Shown here: piece by piece, positions 48,932 to 59,851 of the stretch
Layout: the number at the start of each line of letters is the position of its first letter
How positions within the stretch are numbered: the first letter of the stretch is position 1
Assembly: GCA_017451915.1 (NCBI GenBank)
Contig: JAFTNJ010000056.1
Coordinates: forward strand, 1 to 64,000
DNA: 64,000 nucleotides
DNA from: Clostridia bacterium
Lineage (GTDB): Bacteria; Bacillota; Clostridia; Oscillospirales; CAG-272
Direction: 5' to 3'
Program-made: the position numbers and the translations under genes
The notes under the pieces: model-generated
What the model saw: the letters and a program-made list of their open reading frames with translations, nothing else
What the model was told of the DNA's origin: nothing
The model's database searches: none

Positions 48932-50665
48932 ATGAAAAAACTGCTTATCTATTTAAAGCCCTATACCAAGGAAACGGTTATCAGCCCCTTTTTCAAGCTG
49001 CTGGAGGCCATCTTTGACCTGCTGGTTCCTCTGGTGGTAAAACAGATCATTGACGTTGGCATTGCCAACCGGGACAAGCCCTATATTTTGGGCATGTGCG
49101 CGATCCTGATCCTCTTTGCCATCATTGGTTTGACCTGCTCGCTCATCGCTCAATATTTTGCCGCCAAGGCGGCCGTAGGCTTTAGCACCGAGCTACGTCG
49201 CGATCTGTTCTCGCATATTCAGTCCTTTTCCTACGCGCAAACCGACCGCATCGGCACCTCCACGCTGATCACTCGCATGACGGCGGACGTCAACCAGGTG
49301 CAATCGGCGGTCAATCTGACCCTGCGGCTCTTCCTCCGCTCTCCCATCATCGTTCTGGGATCTATGATCATGGCCTTTGCGGTCAGCCCTCGCAACGCCT
49401 GGATCTTTGTGCTGGTCATTCCGCTCCTCTCGGTGGTAGTATTCTCCATCATGATCAAGAGCATCCCGCTTTACAAAAAAGCCCAGCAGAGTCTGGATAA
49501 GGTCACCTCGGTAACCCGTGAAAACCTGACGGGTGCCCGGGTAATTCGCGCGTTCCGCAAGGAGCAGGAGGAGATCGACCGCTTTACCGTGGCCAACAAC
49601 GAGCACCACGCCATTCAAAACTTTGTGGCTCGTATTTCAGCGTTGATGAATCCCCTGACTCTGATTCTGGTCAACATGGGTGTGATCCTGATCCTTTTGT
49701 TTGGAGCCAAGGACGTGCAGATCGGCCGCCTCTCCCAGGGTGAGGTGGTTGCCCTGACCAACTACATGGCACAGATCCTGGTGGAGCTGGTAAAGTTCGC
49801 CAATACCATTTTTACGGTAAACAAGGCCCTTGCCTGTGCCAACCGCATTGAATCGGTACTGGAAACGCCCCTGGGCATGGAAAGTGATCCTACCCTTGCC
49901 ACGGAGACCGGGGATTCCTCCATTGCGGTGGAGTTCCAAAACGTGGGAATGACCTATAGCAAGGATGCAGAAGCCTCTCTTACAGGCATCCAATTCCAAG
50001 CCCCCCGCGGTTCCACCTTTGGTATCATTGGCTCTACCGGCTCGGGAAAGACCTCTCTGGTCAATCTGATTCCCCGCTTCTACGATGCTACCGAGGGGCG
50101 CGTGCTGGTCAACGGCCGTGATGTCCGAGGCTACGAAACCGAACCCTTGCGGCAGAAGATCGCCGTGGTACCGCAAAAGGCGGTACTGTTCCGCGGCACC
50201 ATTCGCTCCAATCTCCTTTGGGGCAACGAGAATGCCTCCGACGAAGAGCTTTGGGAGGCTTTGGAGGCCGCGCAAGCCAAGGACTTTGTTCTGCAAAAGG
50301 AAGGCGGACTGGACGCCCCGGTCAGCCAGAACGGACGCAATTTCTCCGGTGGCCAGCGGCAGCGTCTCACCATTGCCCGCGCGCTGGTACGCAAGGCCGA
50401 AATTCTGATTCTGGATGACAGCTCCTCGGCGCTGGACTATGCCACCGACGCCGCTCTGCGTCAAGCCATCAAGGCACTTCCCTATCAGCCCACCGTATTT
50501 TTGATTTCTCAACGCACCTCCTCTCTGCAGCACGCCGATCAGATCCTGGTTTTGGAGGACGGCGAGCAGGTGGGACTTGGAACCCACGATGCGCTCCTGA
50601 AATCCTGCGAGGTTTACCGTGAGATCTACGAATCCCAATTCCGGAAAGGCGGTGAGCAGGCATGA
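48932..50665 (+). CDS. ABC exporter half-transporter with degenerate catalytic site
   Basis: A 577-residue type IV ABC exporter: six helices (1-310), then an ATPase domain with GSTGSGKTS (Walker A), NFSGGQRQR (signature) and ILILDDSSSALD (Walker B). The catalytic Glu after Walker B is Ser/Asp-type (DDSSS rather than DEATS), and the switch His is Gln (LISQRTSS). Such changes mark the degenerate partner in heterodimeric exporters like TM287/288. The next gene, overlapping by 4 bases, has the intact set. The substrate could be a drug, lipid or peptide. Confidence 0.92.
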   Translation: MKKLLIYLKPYTKETVISPFFKLLEAIFDLLVPLVVKQIIDVGIANRDKPYILGMCAILILFAIIGLTCSLIAQYFAAKAAVGFSTELRRDLFSHIQSFSYAQTDRIGTSTLITRMTADVNQVQSAVNLTLRLFLRSPIIVLGSMIMAFAVSPRNAWIFVLVIPLLSVVVFSIMIKSIPLYKKAQQSLDKVTSVTRENLTGARVIRAFRKEQEEIDRFTVANNEHHAIQNFVARISALMNPLTLILVNMGVILILLFGAKDVQIGRLSQGEVVALTNYMAQILVELVKFANTIFTVNKALACANRIESVLETPLGMESDPTLATETGDSSIAVEFQNVGMTYSKDAEASLTGIQFQAPRGSTFGIIGSTGSGKTSLVNLIPRFYDATEGRVLVNGRDVRGYETEPLRQKIAVVPQKAVLFRGTIRSNLLWGNENASDEELWEALEAAQAKDFVLQKEGGLDAPVSQNGRNFSGGQRQRLTIARALVRKAEILILDDSSSALDYATDAALRQAIKALPYQPTVFLISQRTSSLQHADQILVLEDGEQVGLGTHDALLKSCEVYREIYESQFRKGGEQA

Positions 50666-52413
50666 AAAAGCAAAAGATGAATAAGAAAACCATTGGGCGG
50701 ATCCTTCGTGACCTGAAGCACTATCGAATTCTGTTGCTGTTGTCCCTGTTTTTTGCCGCCGTAAGTGTTGCCCTGACCCTGTACGTTCCCCTGCTGACCG
50801 GTGACGCCATTGACCTGATGCTGGGCAAGGGTCTGGTAAACTGGGATGGCGTAGTTATCATCGCCATCCAGATCGGCGGTTGTACTCTGATCACCGCCCT
50901 TTGTCAATGGCTGATGAGCGTACTGAACAACCGCATCACTTACGGAATGGTGCGAAAGCTCCGCCGCGATGCCTTTGAAAAGCTGCAAAAGCTTCCCCTC
51001 TCTTATCTGGACAGTCATTCGGTGGGGGAGATCGTTAGCCGTATGATGAGTGACGTGGATCAGTTCACCGACGGACTTTTGATGGGCTTTGCCCAATTCT
51101 TTACCGGTATTTTGACCATTCTGGGCACCCTGGTCATTATGCTGACCATCAAGCCCTCCATCGCCCTGGTGGTAATTCTGGTCACTCCCCTTTCTCTCTT
51201 TGTTGCGGCGTTCATTGCAAAAAAGACCTACTCCATGTTCCGTCTGCAATCCGAGACCCGAGCGGAGCAAACGGCTATGATCGACGAATACGTTGGCAAC
51301 CATAAGGTGGTTCTTGCCTTTGGACGGGAGGATGAAGCCCAGGAGGAATTCAACGAGATCAACCGGCGGCTTGGAAAATGTGCCCTGCGCGCCACCTTCT
51401 TCTCCTCCATCACCAATCCTTCCACCCGATTTGTCAACAATCTGGTGTATGCGGGCGTGGCCCTGACCGGTGCCATGATGTGCATTGGAGGCGGCGGTTT
51501 TACGGTAGGCGGTCTTTCGGTCTTTTTGACCTATGCCAACCAGTACACCAAGCCTTTTAACGAAATTTCCGGCGTATTGACCGAGCTGCAAAACGCCATT
51601 GCCTGCGCTTCCCGTCTCTTTGAGCTGATGGATGAGCCCAATCTGGTCCCCGACGCCGAGGATGCGCGGGAGCTGGAAAGTGCCGACGGCTTTGTGGCTA
51701 TGAAGGACGTGGCCTTCTCCTACACCCCTTCCCAGGATCTGATCCGCGGCTTGAATCTGACGGTGCATCCCGGTCAGCGCATTGCGCTTGTTGGTCCTAC
51801 GGGGTGCGGAAAAACCACGGTCATCAATCTCCTGATGCGTTTTTACGACGTCAATGACGGCGCGATCTTTGTCAGCGGCACCGACATCCGTGACATCACC
51901 CGCGCCAGCCTGCGGGCAAACTGGGGCATGGTATTGCAGGACACCTGGTTGCGCGCCGCTACGGTGCGAGAAAACATCTGTATGGCCAAGCCCGACGCTA
52001 CCGAGGAAGAAATGATCGCCGCAGCCAAGGCTGCCCATGCCCACTCCTTTATCAAGCGTCTTCCCAAGGGCTACGATACGGTGCTTGGGGAAAACGGCGG
52101 CGACCTCTCCCAAGGCCAAAAGCAGTTGCTTTGCATTGCCCGCGTAATGTTGAACCTTCCCCCCATGCTGATCCTGGACGAGGCCACCTCCTCCATTGAT
52201 ACCCGTATGGAGCTGAAGATCCAAAAGGCCTTTTCTACCATGATGCAGGGACGCACCTCTTTTATCGTTGCCCACCGCCTCTCCACCATTGAAACCGCCG
52301 ACGTGATCCTGGTCATGCGGGACGGAAAGATCATTGAACAGGGCGATCACGCAACGCTCCTGGCAAACCAGGGCTTTTACCATCATTTGTACAACAGTCA
52401 ATTTGAAAGCTGA
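50662..52413 (+). CDS. ABC exporter half-transporter, catalytically intact partner
   Basis: A 583-residue exporter half: six helices (about 15-320), Walker A GPTGCGKTT, the signature LSQGQKQ, Walker B MLILDEATSSID with catalytic Glu, and switch His in IVAHRLST. Expected to form a heterodimer with the preceding gene product, to which it is translationally coupled (ATGA overlap). Confidence 0.93.
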   Translation: MKKQKMNKKTIGRILRDLKHYRILLLLSLFFAAVSVALTLYVPLLTGDAIDLMLGKGLVNWDGVVIIAIQIGGCTLITALCQWLMSVLNNRITYGMVRKLRRDAFEKLQKLPLSYLDSHSVGEIVSRMMSDVDQFTDGLLMGFAQFFTGILTILGTLVIMLTIKPSIALVVILVTPLSLFVAAFIAKKTYSMFRLQSETRAEQTAMIDEYVGNHKVVLAFGREDEAQEEFNEINRRLGKCALRATFFSSITNPSTRFVNNLVYAGVALTGAMMCIGGGGFTVGGLSVFLTYANQYTKPFNEISGVLTELQNAIACASRLFELMDEPNLVPDAEDARELESADGFVAMKDVAFSYTPSQDLIRGLNLTVHPGQRIALVGPTGCGKTTVINLLMRFYDVNDGAIFVSGTDIRDITRASLRANWGMVLQDTWLRAATVRENICMAKPDATEEEMIAAAKAAHAHSFIKRLPKGYDTVLGENGGDLSQGQKQLLCIARVMLNLPPMLILDEATSSIDTRMELKIQKAFSTMMQGRTSFIVAHRLSTIETADVILVMRDGKIIEQGDHATLLANQGFYHHLYNSQFES

Positions 52414-52511
52414 TATTCAAAGTTTATTTTCTTTTTCCCTCGCAGATTTCACATTCACGCAACAAAACCGTGTTATACTATCTGCCATAAAACCTGTAAG
52501 GAGGCCTTTCA

Positions 52512-55500
52512 TTGCTTTCACTCAAAAATATCGTTAAGGAATATTCCACCGGAGATTCCACGGTGCGTGCGCTGGACGGGGTTTCGTTAGACTTCCGCAA
52601 AAGCGAGTTCGTGTCGATCCTCGGCCCCTCGGGCTGTGGAAAAACAACGCTCCTGAACATTGTGGGCGGATTGGATCAGTACACCAGCGGTGACCTGATC
52701 ATCAACGGCGTTTCCACCAAAAAATACAAGGATGCCGACTGGGACACCTACCGAAATCACTCCATTGGATTCGTATTCCAAAGCTACAACCTGATCCCCC
52801 ACCAAACCGTACTGGCAAACGTGGAGCTGGCACTCACCCTTTCGGGTATTTCCCGCAAGGAGCGTCGTGCCCGTGCCGTGGAGGCATTGCAGCAGGTGGG
52901 ACTTGGAAATCAGCTGCGTAAGCGTCCCAATCAGATGTCCGGCGGACAGATGCAGCGCGTAGCCATTGCCCGCGCCCTGGTCAACGATCCCGACATTCTT
53001 CTGGCGGATGAGCCCACGGGTGCGCTGGATACCCAGACCAGCACCCAGATCATGGAGATCCTGAGCAAGATCGCCAAAAAGAAGCTGATCATTATGGTCA
53101 CCCACAATCCCGAGCTGGCGCATCAGTATTCCAACCGCATCATTCGCGTGCTGGACGGCCGGGTGGTGGACGACAGCAATCCATTCCAAATTCCCCCCGA
53201 GGCCCCGCTGGAGGCTCCGGCAGAGCGGCTCAAAAAGAAGCGCAAGGCGGATCCCTTCTCTATCAGCAAGCGGGACGCTGTCGCTTGCCAGTTGGGAGGC
53301 ACCGGACTGCAAAAAAGAAAGGCGAAAAAGAGCACCAATCGCTCCATGTCCTTCTGGACGGCTCTTTCCCTTTCCTTGAACAACCTGATGACCAAAAAAG
53401 CCCGTACCTTTATGACCTCCTTTGCGGGCTCCATTGGTATCATTGGAATTGCGTTGATTCTTTCGGTGTCCACCGGTGTGACCAATTATATCAACTCGGT
53501 ACAAAGAGACACCCTCTCCACCTATCCTCTGACCATTCAAAAAGAAACCCAGGACTTTAGCGCCATGTTCTCGGCCATGACCCAGGTAAGCGAAAGTCAA
53601 AACGCCGAGTACGATCCTAATAAGATCTACGTGGACGATTCCATGGGTGCCATGGCCTCGGCCATGAGTGCTACCACCAACAACAATCTGGAAAAGTTTA
53701 AGGTCTACCTGGAGGAGCACTATGACAGCATCAAAGACGCGGTCAGCGATATCCAATACACCTACGACTTTGATCTCCAGATCTTTACCGCCGACGGAAA
53801 GACCCAGGTCAGCCCCTCGACGATCTTTGACAATATGGGCTCGGCCTTTGCAGGCATTGGAGAGATGGTTTCCATGAGCGGAAGTTTTAACGTCCTCTCG
53901 GAAATGATCAACAACCAAGAACTGCTGGAGGAGCAATACGAGCTGGTGGGCGAAGGCAGCCACTGGCCGGAGAACCCCAACGAGGTGGTTCTGGTCATCA
54001 ACAAAAACAACCAGATCAGCAAAATGGCCCTGTATATGCTGGGTATTTTGGATCAATCCGAGTTGGAAGACGTGATGGAAAAGCTCATGACCGAGGGCAA
54101 GTACGAAAGTGAGGAAATTCCGCCTTACGAGCTCACCGATTTCCTCGGCATGGAGTTCCTGCTCCTGAACACCTCGGACTTCTTTGCCAAGCGGGACAAT
54201 CTGACCTATACGGTCGACGGTACCGACTACCCCATTTGGTACGATCAACGCAACGGCGTGTTTGATCAGGAGTCCTTCGTCACCGAGAACGGCACCAAGC
54301 TGGTGATCTCGGGCATTATCCGCCCCAAGGAAGGGGCTACGGCCACCTCGATTTCGGGTGTGCTGGGCTATACCAAGGGCCTGACGGATCTGATCCTTGC
54401 CGAAAATCTGACCAGCGAGGTTTTGAACCAACAAAAGGCGACCCCCGACCACAACGTGCTGACGGGCTTGAAATTCGAGCGGATTCCCTACACCCGTGAG
54501 AACATTCACGAGCTGATCGAAAAGGTAGACGACGCCACCATGGAGCAGCTCTACGCCTATATGACCCAAATGATCCTGCAAAACGAGGAATTTGCAAGTC
54601 AGCTGGTGGTAAAGGATGCCGAAGGCTTTTTGGGCTTCTTTGCCATTATGAACAACGACTACCAGGCCAAGATCATGGAAAGCATGCTTGCCATTGCCAA
54701 GCAGCAGGATCCCACCGGCATGAGCCTCATGCCCATTATGACGGTGCTTTCCCAATCCATGAAGAACATTACCGTAACGGCAGACAACTTTGTAACGCTG
54801 ATGCCGTTGATGTCCACCGAGCAGATCATGCTGACCCTGGCCGGGATGCCTGCCAACGGGCAGATCCCTGCCATTAACGGCTTGATTACCCTTTGCGGGG
54901 AGGATGCCATGCAGGCAATCTATTCCCAAATGACCGAGGAACTCAAAAAGCTGACCATTACCGAGGAAAGCTTTACCCTTCTTCTGCAAGGAAATTTCAT
55001 TCCCGACGAGGAATTTGCATCCATGGAGGAAATGCTCTACAAGCTGGCTCCTCAAACCGACGCTACCTATGAGTCCGTCCTGGAGGAGCTGGGGGATGCC
55101 GAGGCAACTGCTCCCGCATCCATCAATTTCTACGCCAAGGACTTTGAGTCCAAGGATCTGATCGAGGACTTTATCAAGACCTACAACGATCAGGTGGGTG
55201 AGATGGATCAGCTGAAATACACCGACATCGTAGGACTGATGATGTCCTCGGTATCCACCATCATCAACGCCATCTCCTACGTGCTCATCGCCTTTGTGGC
55301 CATTTCCCTGGTGGTATCCTCCATTATGATCGGTATCATCACCTATATCTCGGTATTGGAAAGAACAAAGGAAATCGGTATCCTTCGCGCCATCGGTGCC
55401 TCCAAAAAAGACATTGGTCGCGTGTTCAACGCCGAGACCCTGATCGTGGGCTTTGTGGCCGGTATGATCGGTATTCTCACAACCCTGTTATTGAATATCG

Positions 55501-55676
55501 TGATCAATATCATTCTCTATCATCTTACCGACATTGCCAATCTCCAGGCGGTCCTCCCCGTTGGCGGAGCCATTGCGCTGGTAATGATCAGTATGCTTCT
55601 CACCTTTATTGCGGGGCTCTTCCCCTCGGGCATTGCCGCCAAGCGCAATCCGGTGGAAGCGCTTCGAAGCGAATAA
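52512..55676 (+). CDS. Fused ABC ATPase and FtsX-type permease with a large external domain
   Basis: A 1054-residue protein. Residues 1-230 are an ATPase of the MacB/LolD group ([37 protein letters not shown]). A basic linker follows, then one helix (about 308-330), an exported domain of about 570 residues rich in Met, Asp and Gln, and three C-terminal helices with the FtsX block [20 protein letters not shown]. Such one-piece transporters act in lipoprotein, peptide or antibiotic handling rather than nutrient uptake. The start is TTG at 52512 with AAGGAGG upstream. An extended -10 (TGTTATACT, 52471-52479) lies before it. Confidence 0.9.
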   Translation: MLSLKNIVKEYSTGDSTVRALDGVSLDFRKSEFVSILGPSGCGKTTLLNIVGGLDQYTSGDLIINGVSTKKYKDADWDTYRNHSIGFVFQSYNLIPHQTVLANVELALTLSGISRKERRARAVEALQQVGLGNQLRKRPNQMSGGQMQRVAIARALVNDPDILLADEPTGALDTQTSTQIMEILSKIAKKKLIIMVTHNPELAHQYSNRIIRVLDGRVVDDSNPFQIPPEAPLEAPAERLKKKRKADPFSISKRDAVACQLGGTGLQKRKAKKSTNRSMSFWTALSLSLNNLMTKKARTFMTSFAGSIGIIGIALILSVSTGVTNYINSVQRDTLSTYPLTIQKETQDFSAMFSAMTQVSESQNAEYDPNKIYVDDSMGAMASAMSATTNNNLEKFKVYLEEHYDSIKDAVSDIQYTYDFDLQIFTADGKTQVSPSTIFDNMGSAFAGIGEMVSMSGSFNVLSEMINNQELLEEQYELVGEGSHWPENPNEVVLVINKNNQISKMALYMLGILDQSELEDVMEKLMTEGKYESEEIPPYELTDFLGMEFLLLNTSDFFAKRDNLTYTVDGTDYPIWYDQRNGVFDQESFVTENGTKLVISGIIRPKEGATATSISGVLGYTKGLTDLILAENLTSEVLNQQKATPDHNVLTGLKFERIPYTRENIHELIEKVDDATMEQLYAYMTQMILQNEEFASQLVVKDAEGFLGFFAIMNNDYQAKIMESMLAIAKQQDPTGMSLMPIMTVLSQSMKNITVTADNFVTLMPLMSTEQIMLTLAGMPANGQIPAINGLITLCGEDAMQAIYSQMTEELKKLTITEESFTLLLQGNFIPDEEFASMEEMLYKLAPQTDATYESVLEELGDAEATAPASINFYAKDFESKDLIEDFIKTYNDQVGEMDQLKYTDIVGLMMSSVSTIINAISYVLIAFVAISLVVSSIMIGIITYISVLERTKEIGILRAIGASKKDIGRVFNAETLIVGFVAGMIGILTTLLLNIVINIILYHLTDIANLQAVLPVGGAIALVMISMLLTFIAGLFPSGIAAKRNPVEALRSE

Positions 55677-55692
55677 ACGCAAACAAAAAACA

Positions 55693-55730
55693 TGGCGTTG
55701 TACTCTCCGGTACAACGCCACGTTTTTTAT
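55693..55730. terminator. Bidirectional terminator
   Basis: TGGCGTTGTAC (55693-55703) pairs with GTACAACGCCA (55710-55720), then a T run. It lies between the convergent transporter and polymerase genes. Confidence 0.9.
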
Positions 55731-55734
55731 TTTC

Positions 55735-57105
55735 TTATTCCTCGACCTCGGCCTGCTCCTCACTCTTTTGCATAAAGACCAGGAACAGCGCGTAAAAGAT
55801 GGTAGGATAGGTATTGAAAAACAGCACGTCAAGCAAGCTGAATGCCACCAGCCCCAAAATACCGATGCCAAGAAAGGTCTTGTAAAGGCTCGGTTTTTTG
55901 ACCACCATGCGTACCGTGTAGATCCGATGCCAGGCATAAGCCAGGAATCCCACGGCTCCGCCGGCTCCCAGGAATTGGATCACGGTATTGTGATAAAGAT
56001 AGGGATACACGTCCTTGAGCCATTCCTCGTTGACAAAGGAATCGTAAAAGCCCGAGCCAAGAATGGGATACTCCAGGAAATGGCGAATGCCGATCTCCCA
56101 TTTTTCAAAGCGACCGTTATCCCCAAAGCCGTAATTGATAAAGTTTTGCAGAACACCCATCAAGGTGTCACGAAGCAAGAACCCTCCGGCAATCCCCAAA
56201 AGAATCAGTATGGCGGCAAAAACACGGTTGCGCTTTCGGTAATAGCCAAAGAAGCACAGGGTCAAAATACAGAGAAGAAGAACCACACAGCCAACCAGCA
56301 ACGCACCGCGGCTCTGGGAGAGAGCGATGGCGAGGAAGGTGAGCAATCCAAGAATATATCCGATCCAGCCCCGTTTGTGATTGGCGGCAAAATAGAAGCA
56401 AGCCGGCATCAAGAAGGCCAACATTCCACCAATCGCAGTCCAAACGCCCCAACCAAGGAGCACGGTTTCCTTCACGGGAGAACCGTTCTCAAACGCAACG
56501 GTGGTGCCGTACGCAAAGCCAAGCTGCGCAACGATCAGCAGAGCGGCCAGCACAAGGCAGTACATAAAATAATCAAACACCGTTTTATCAAAATGAATAA
56601 ACGCGGCGAAAAGCCAGTACACCAAAAGCAAGGACAAATAAAAGGAAGTAACGTAAAAAAGATTGTAGATCACGTAATTTACGCTGAACAATCCATTAAA
56701 GGAGATGGCAACGCAAAAAATCAAAAGGCTGAGAAATACCCCTTTGATGGGGACACGATTGGCAAATCTCCGATTTTTGATCACAAAGGCCACCAAAGAA
56801 ACCACCAAAAGAACGGCAAAAACAATGATGGGGATCAACGCCTGTGGCTCCAAATAAAAGCGACTGTAATACGGCACGTTGGGAGAGTGCTCAATGGTAA
56901 CAATAAAGATGGTACAGGTAAAGGGCGCGATGGCAAAGCGGAGATCCCGACAGATCCAACAGCCCAATGCCAAGGATCCTACCACGATCCCACCAAAAAC
57001 AATGTCCAGACCAATGGAATGTCCTAAAAAAATCAGTAGCACGACCACCAAAGGATAAAGCTTCCCAAGGTAAAACGCGCGCAAACGTTCTAAAACAGCT
57101 GTCAT
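55735..57105 (-). CDS. O-antigen ligase/polymerase-like membrane protein of the EPS cluster
   Basis: A 456-residue protein with about eleven helices. A loop with GRFEKWEIGIRHFLEYPILGSGFYDSF and HNTVIQFLGAGG matches the Wzy_C region of ligases and polymerases. The C-terminus is acidic. It begins one base after the GT4 gene ends, and so belongs to the sugar transferase-GT4-polymerase operon. It probably joins repeat units of the exopolysaccharide. Confidence 0.88.
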   Translation of the reverse strand: MTAVLERLRAFYLGKLYPLVVVLLIFLGHSIGLDIVFGGIVVGSLALGCWICRDLRFAIAPFTCTIFIVTIEHSPNVPYYSRFYLEPQALIPIIVFAVLLVVSLVAFVIKNRRFANRVPIKGVFLSLLIFCVAISFNGLFSVNYVIYNLFYVTSFYLSLLLVYWLFAAFIHFDKTVFDYFMYCLVLAALLIVAQLGFAYGTTVAFENGSPVKETVLLGWGVWTAIGGMLAFLMPACFYFAANHKRGWIGYILGLLTFLAIALSQSRGALLVGCVVLLLCILTLCFFGYYRKRNRVFAAILILLGIAGGFLLRDTLMGVLQNFINYGFGDNGRFEKWEIGIRHFLEYPILGSGFYDSFVNEEWLKDVYPYLYHNTVIQFLGAGGAVGFLAYAWHRIYTVRMVVKKPSLYKTFLGIGILGLVAFSLLDVLFFNTYPTIFYALFLVFMQKSEEQAEVEE

Positions 57106-57106
57106 A

Positions 57107-58183
57107 TCATTTCAAACCTAACGTAAATATTTTCAAATTTTCCTCCAACACCGAGGGCAAAAGATAACGCTCCAGCGCGGGGTACTCTACGCTTTCCTTA
57201 CCGTAAACTCCACGGGCACGGATGTTCCGGATCCCCTGACAAAAGGCCTCCATATCATTGAGAGGATACAACGCCCCCTCCTGTTCACAGAGCAGATCCC
57301 ATTGACCGCGCACGTCAGACGCCAATACGGGCAGGCCTGCCGCCATAGCCTCCATAAGATTAAAGGGCAAGCCCTCGCAGGAGCTGGCCGAAACGTAAAG
57401 ATCAGTGGCAGACAGGATCTCGGCAATATCATCCCGGTGTCCCAGGAAGAACACCCGATCCTCCAAACCAAGATCGGCAACCCTCTGCTTCAAATTGGCT
57501 TCCTCGTTCCCAAGACCAACCAGCAGCAATCGGACCGCACTTCCCTCCTCCCGAAGGCGATGGACGGCATCGATCAAAAAGCCCTGGTTTTTCCGTTTGC
57601 TCAGCTCGCCCACGTAGGTACAAACAAAGGAATCCTTATCAAGTCCCAAGGAACGGCGCACCGCGGTCTCTCCCGGGATCACACGGTCGGCGGGAAGCCC
57701 CATACCGTAGGAAAAATAGACCTCCTTACGGCAAAGACGGTGCTCCCCGGCATTTTCCAGATCCTCTCGGTTCATGACGAGAATATCGTCGGTCATTCCC
57801 TTCACCAGCTTCTCGCAAAACAGAAGAATGGCTCCGCGAAGACCGCCCTGCGTTTTTGGAAACAGATACCCGTGTACCACGTTGAGCACGTACGGACGCC
57901 GTCTCATGCCAAGCATGGCCAAACGGATCCAAAAGGCGGCCAAAGTGGTATTGAGAATCACAAGATCATAATTTTCCCGCTTCAGGATTCGGCGGATCTG
58001 CCACCAGGCGCGAAGATTGGAAAGACTAAAATAGCTTTTGGCAAAGGCGATGGGATGCTCCACGCCCTCCCCATTGGCCATCAAATGGACGTCGGCGTCC
58101 CGACGCAAGGCTTCAATATAGGGCTTGTGAAAGCGTTGCAGATGGGACGCGGTGGACGCCGCGTACAGGATCTTTTTACGCAT
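57107..58183 (-). CDS. GT4-family glycosyltransferase
   Basis: A 358-residue GT-B enzyme. The C-terminal half has the GT4 donor-site pattern: VGELSKRKNQGFLIDA, then SASSCEGLPFNLMEAMAAGLPVLASDVRG with the EGLPFxxxE motif. It transfers a nucleotide-activated sugar to a lipid-linked intermediate at the cytoplasmic face. The start ATG at 58183 overlaps the sugar-transferase gene by 8 bases; the longer frame upstream is inside that gene. Confidence 0.92.
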   Translation of the reverse strand: MRKKILYAASTASHLQRFHKPYIEALRRDADVHLMANGEGVEHPIAFAKSYFSLSNLRAWWQIRRILKRENYDLVILNTTLAAFWIRLAMLGMRRRPYVLNVVHGYLFPKTQGGLRGAILLFCEKLVKGMTDDILVMNREDLENAGEHRLCRKEVYFSYGMGLPADRVIPGETAVRRSLGLDKDSFVCTYVGELSKRKNQGFLIDAVHRLREEGSAVRLLLVGLGNEEANLKQRVADLGLEDRVFFLGHRDDIAEILSATDLYVSASSCEGLPFNLMEAMAAGLPVLASDVRGQWDLLCEQEGALYPLNDMEAFCQGIRNIRARGVYGKESVEYPALERYLLPSVLEENLKIFTLGLK

Positions 58184-59666
58184 CCTCTTCCTCCTCCTCG
58201 AACACCGTGTTCTCGGAAGGCTTCCAGCCGGCACGGGTAGCACTCTTCTGCTCCTCCAGCTTGTCCCGCTTTGCGTATTTCTCGTGGCGGTTGATGGCGT
58301 GCAGAGGGGTCAGAAGCAGGATTCGAATATCTCCCAGGAAGGTCCAGTTTTCAATATAGTTGATATCCTCGTTGATGCGTGCCTGAATCGAGGTATCGCC
58401 GCGCAAGCCCTTGATCTGCGCCAAGCCCGTCATGCCGGGACGCAAGGTGTGCTTCAGCATATACAAGGGGATTTCCTTTTTGAACTTTTCCACGTAGAAC
58501 GGAACCTCGGGACGGGGGCCCACCAGGCTCATATCGCCCTTGAGAACGTTGAAGAACTGAGGAAGCTCATCCAAGGCAAAGCGACGGATAAAGGCACCAA
58601 AGCGGGTCTTTCGGGGATCCTCGTCGGTGGACCAACCGGTCTGCTGCTGATCGTTGACACGCATGGAGCGGAATTTATACATGGTAAATTCCTTGTTGTT
58701 CTTTCCCACGCGGATCTGCTTAAACAGGATCGGCCCGGGAGAGGTCAGCTTTACGCCAATGGCGGTAAAGAGCATCAGGGGGGAGGTCAAAATGATCAGT
58801 GCCAACGAGCCGACGATATCCAAGATGCGCTTGGAAAGCTGATTTCCCGCATTGTCCAGGGGTGTACTGCGAATATCGATCAGCGGCATATTGCCTACCA
58901 CGTTGACCTGACGGGGGGATTTGAAGTATCCGCAAATCGAGGGCACGAACAAAATCTTGGCGCAGTTGTTGTTGCAAATATTGATATACTTGGTAATCAC
59001 CTTTTTGCGGACCGTGTCAAAGGCCATAACCACCTCGTCGGGGCGGTATTCCTTCAAAATACGGTCCAGGTTTCCGGTGGTTCCCAGGTGCGGCAAGCCA
59101 ATTACGTTCAGGTTTCCAACATAACCGATCACCGAGTAACCGAACTGAGGGTTATTCAAAATCTCCTCCATGTAGGCATCGGCCATTTCCTGGCTGTCGG
59201 TTACAAGCAAAATGTGCTTGATGTTTCTCTGCTTGAGACGCAGGGTATGGAGCACGGTGATCATAAAGATCTTCTTCGTTACCAGGACCAACGTGCTGAA
59301 AAAGGCCGACATAAAGAGCCAGGTGGTAAAATAGTTGGCGCTCTCCTCGGGGATCAGTAGCAAAATGCCCGCAAGGGTGATCACAACCACCTCGCTGTTG
59401 ACCAAAAAGATACGGCTGATAAAATACAGCGGCGTCTTGGTACGCATGGTCTCGTAAACGCCGTGATAATTGTACAGCAGGGACGCAAAAACGCAGAGGA
59501 TGGATACAATCAGCAATGCCTTGACGGGATCGATCTGGTTGTAAACAATCTTTGCAAATAAATAATAAATATAAACAATAAGAAAATTCAGAAAGAAATC
59601 CAAAAGCTTATCGGCCACCACAAACAAATTGGGGCGACTCTTTGGGGTATTGGTTTTCATAGGCAA
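58176..59666 (-). CDS. Polyprenyl glycosylphosphotransferase (priming sugar transferase)
   Basis: A 496-residue WbaP/CpsE-type enzyme. It has four or five N-terminal helices, a CoA-binding-like middle domain (about 130-250), then a C-terminal transferase domain with KRILDIVGSLALIIL, YKFRSM, DELPQFFNVLKGDMSLVGPRPE and RPGMTGLAQIKG. It puts the first sugar phosphate on undecaprenyl phosphate. The start is TTG at 59666 (AAGGAG eight bases upstream) or ATG at 59660. The acidic end (EEEEEDA) overlaps the GT4 start. Confidence 0.94.
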   Translation of the reverse strand: MPMKTNTPKSRPNLFVVADKLLDFFLNFLIVYIYYLFAKIVYNQIDPVKALLIVSILCVFASLLYNYHGVYETMRTKTPLYFISRIFLVNSEVVVITLAGILLLIPEESANYFTTWLFMSAFFSTLVLVTKKIFMITVLHTLRLKQRNIKHILLVTDSQEMADAYMEEILNNPQFGYSVIGYVGNLNVIGLPHLGTTGNLDRILKEYRPDEVVMAFDTVRKKVITKYINICNNNCAKILFVPSICGYFKSPRQVNVVGNMPLIDIRSTPLDNAGNQLSKRILDIVGSLALIILTSPLMLFTAIGVKLTSPGPILFKQIRVGKNNKEFTMYKFRSMRVNDQQQTGWSTDEDPRKTRFGAFIRRFALDELPQFFNVLKGDMSLVGPRPEVPFYVEKFKKEIPLYMLKHTLRPGMTGLAQIKGLRGDTSIQARINEDINYIENWTFLGDIRILLLTPLHAINRHEKYAKRDKLEEQKSATRAGWKPSENTVFEEEEEDA

Positions 59667-59704
59667 TCAAGCATCTCCTTTGCGATAATAATACCTCATT
59701 TTAT

Positions 59705-59733
59705 ATTTTACCATACTTTGCAAAAAAAAGCAA
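59705..59733 (-). promoter_or_regulatory. Promoter of the exopolysaccharide operon
   Basis: On the minus strand, TTGCTT (59728-59733), a 17-base spacer, and TAAAAT (59705-59710), about 40 bases upstream of the sugar transferase start. Confidence 0.55.
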
Positions 59734-59800
59734 CCAAAATCTTATAAATTTCTCTTTCTTTGAAACAAATGCCAAAAAAGGCCGTAAAAAAAGAAAAAAA

Positions 59801-59828
59801 GCCCGACTTTCCTCAGGGAAAGTCGGGC
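59801..59828. terminator. Terminator after prs
   Basis: A perfect 12-bp stem (59801-59812 with 59817-59828) with long A and T runs on its two sides. Confidence 0.92.
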
Positions 59829-59851
59829 AAAAAAGCGGTGATCAAATCAAA

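Noticed and set aside
52587..55055. An 822-codon minus-strand frame under the ATPase-permease gene
   Set aside because: Its His/Gly/Val-rich composition mirrors the coding bias of the real gene, which has all the expected ABC and FtsX motifs.
59829..59851. A riboswitch or T-box in any intergenic region
   Set aside because: I checked the longer gaps (1-363, 3951-5419, 43422-43625, 47707-47929, 59667-59851, 63365-63639) and saw promoters, terminators and hairpins but no T-box TGGNACCGCG or known riboswitch core.
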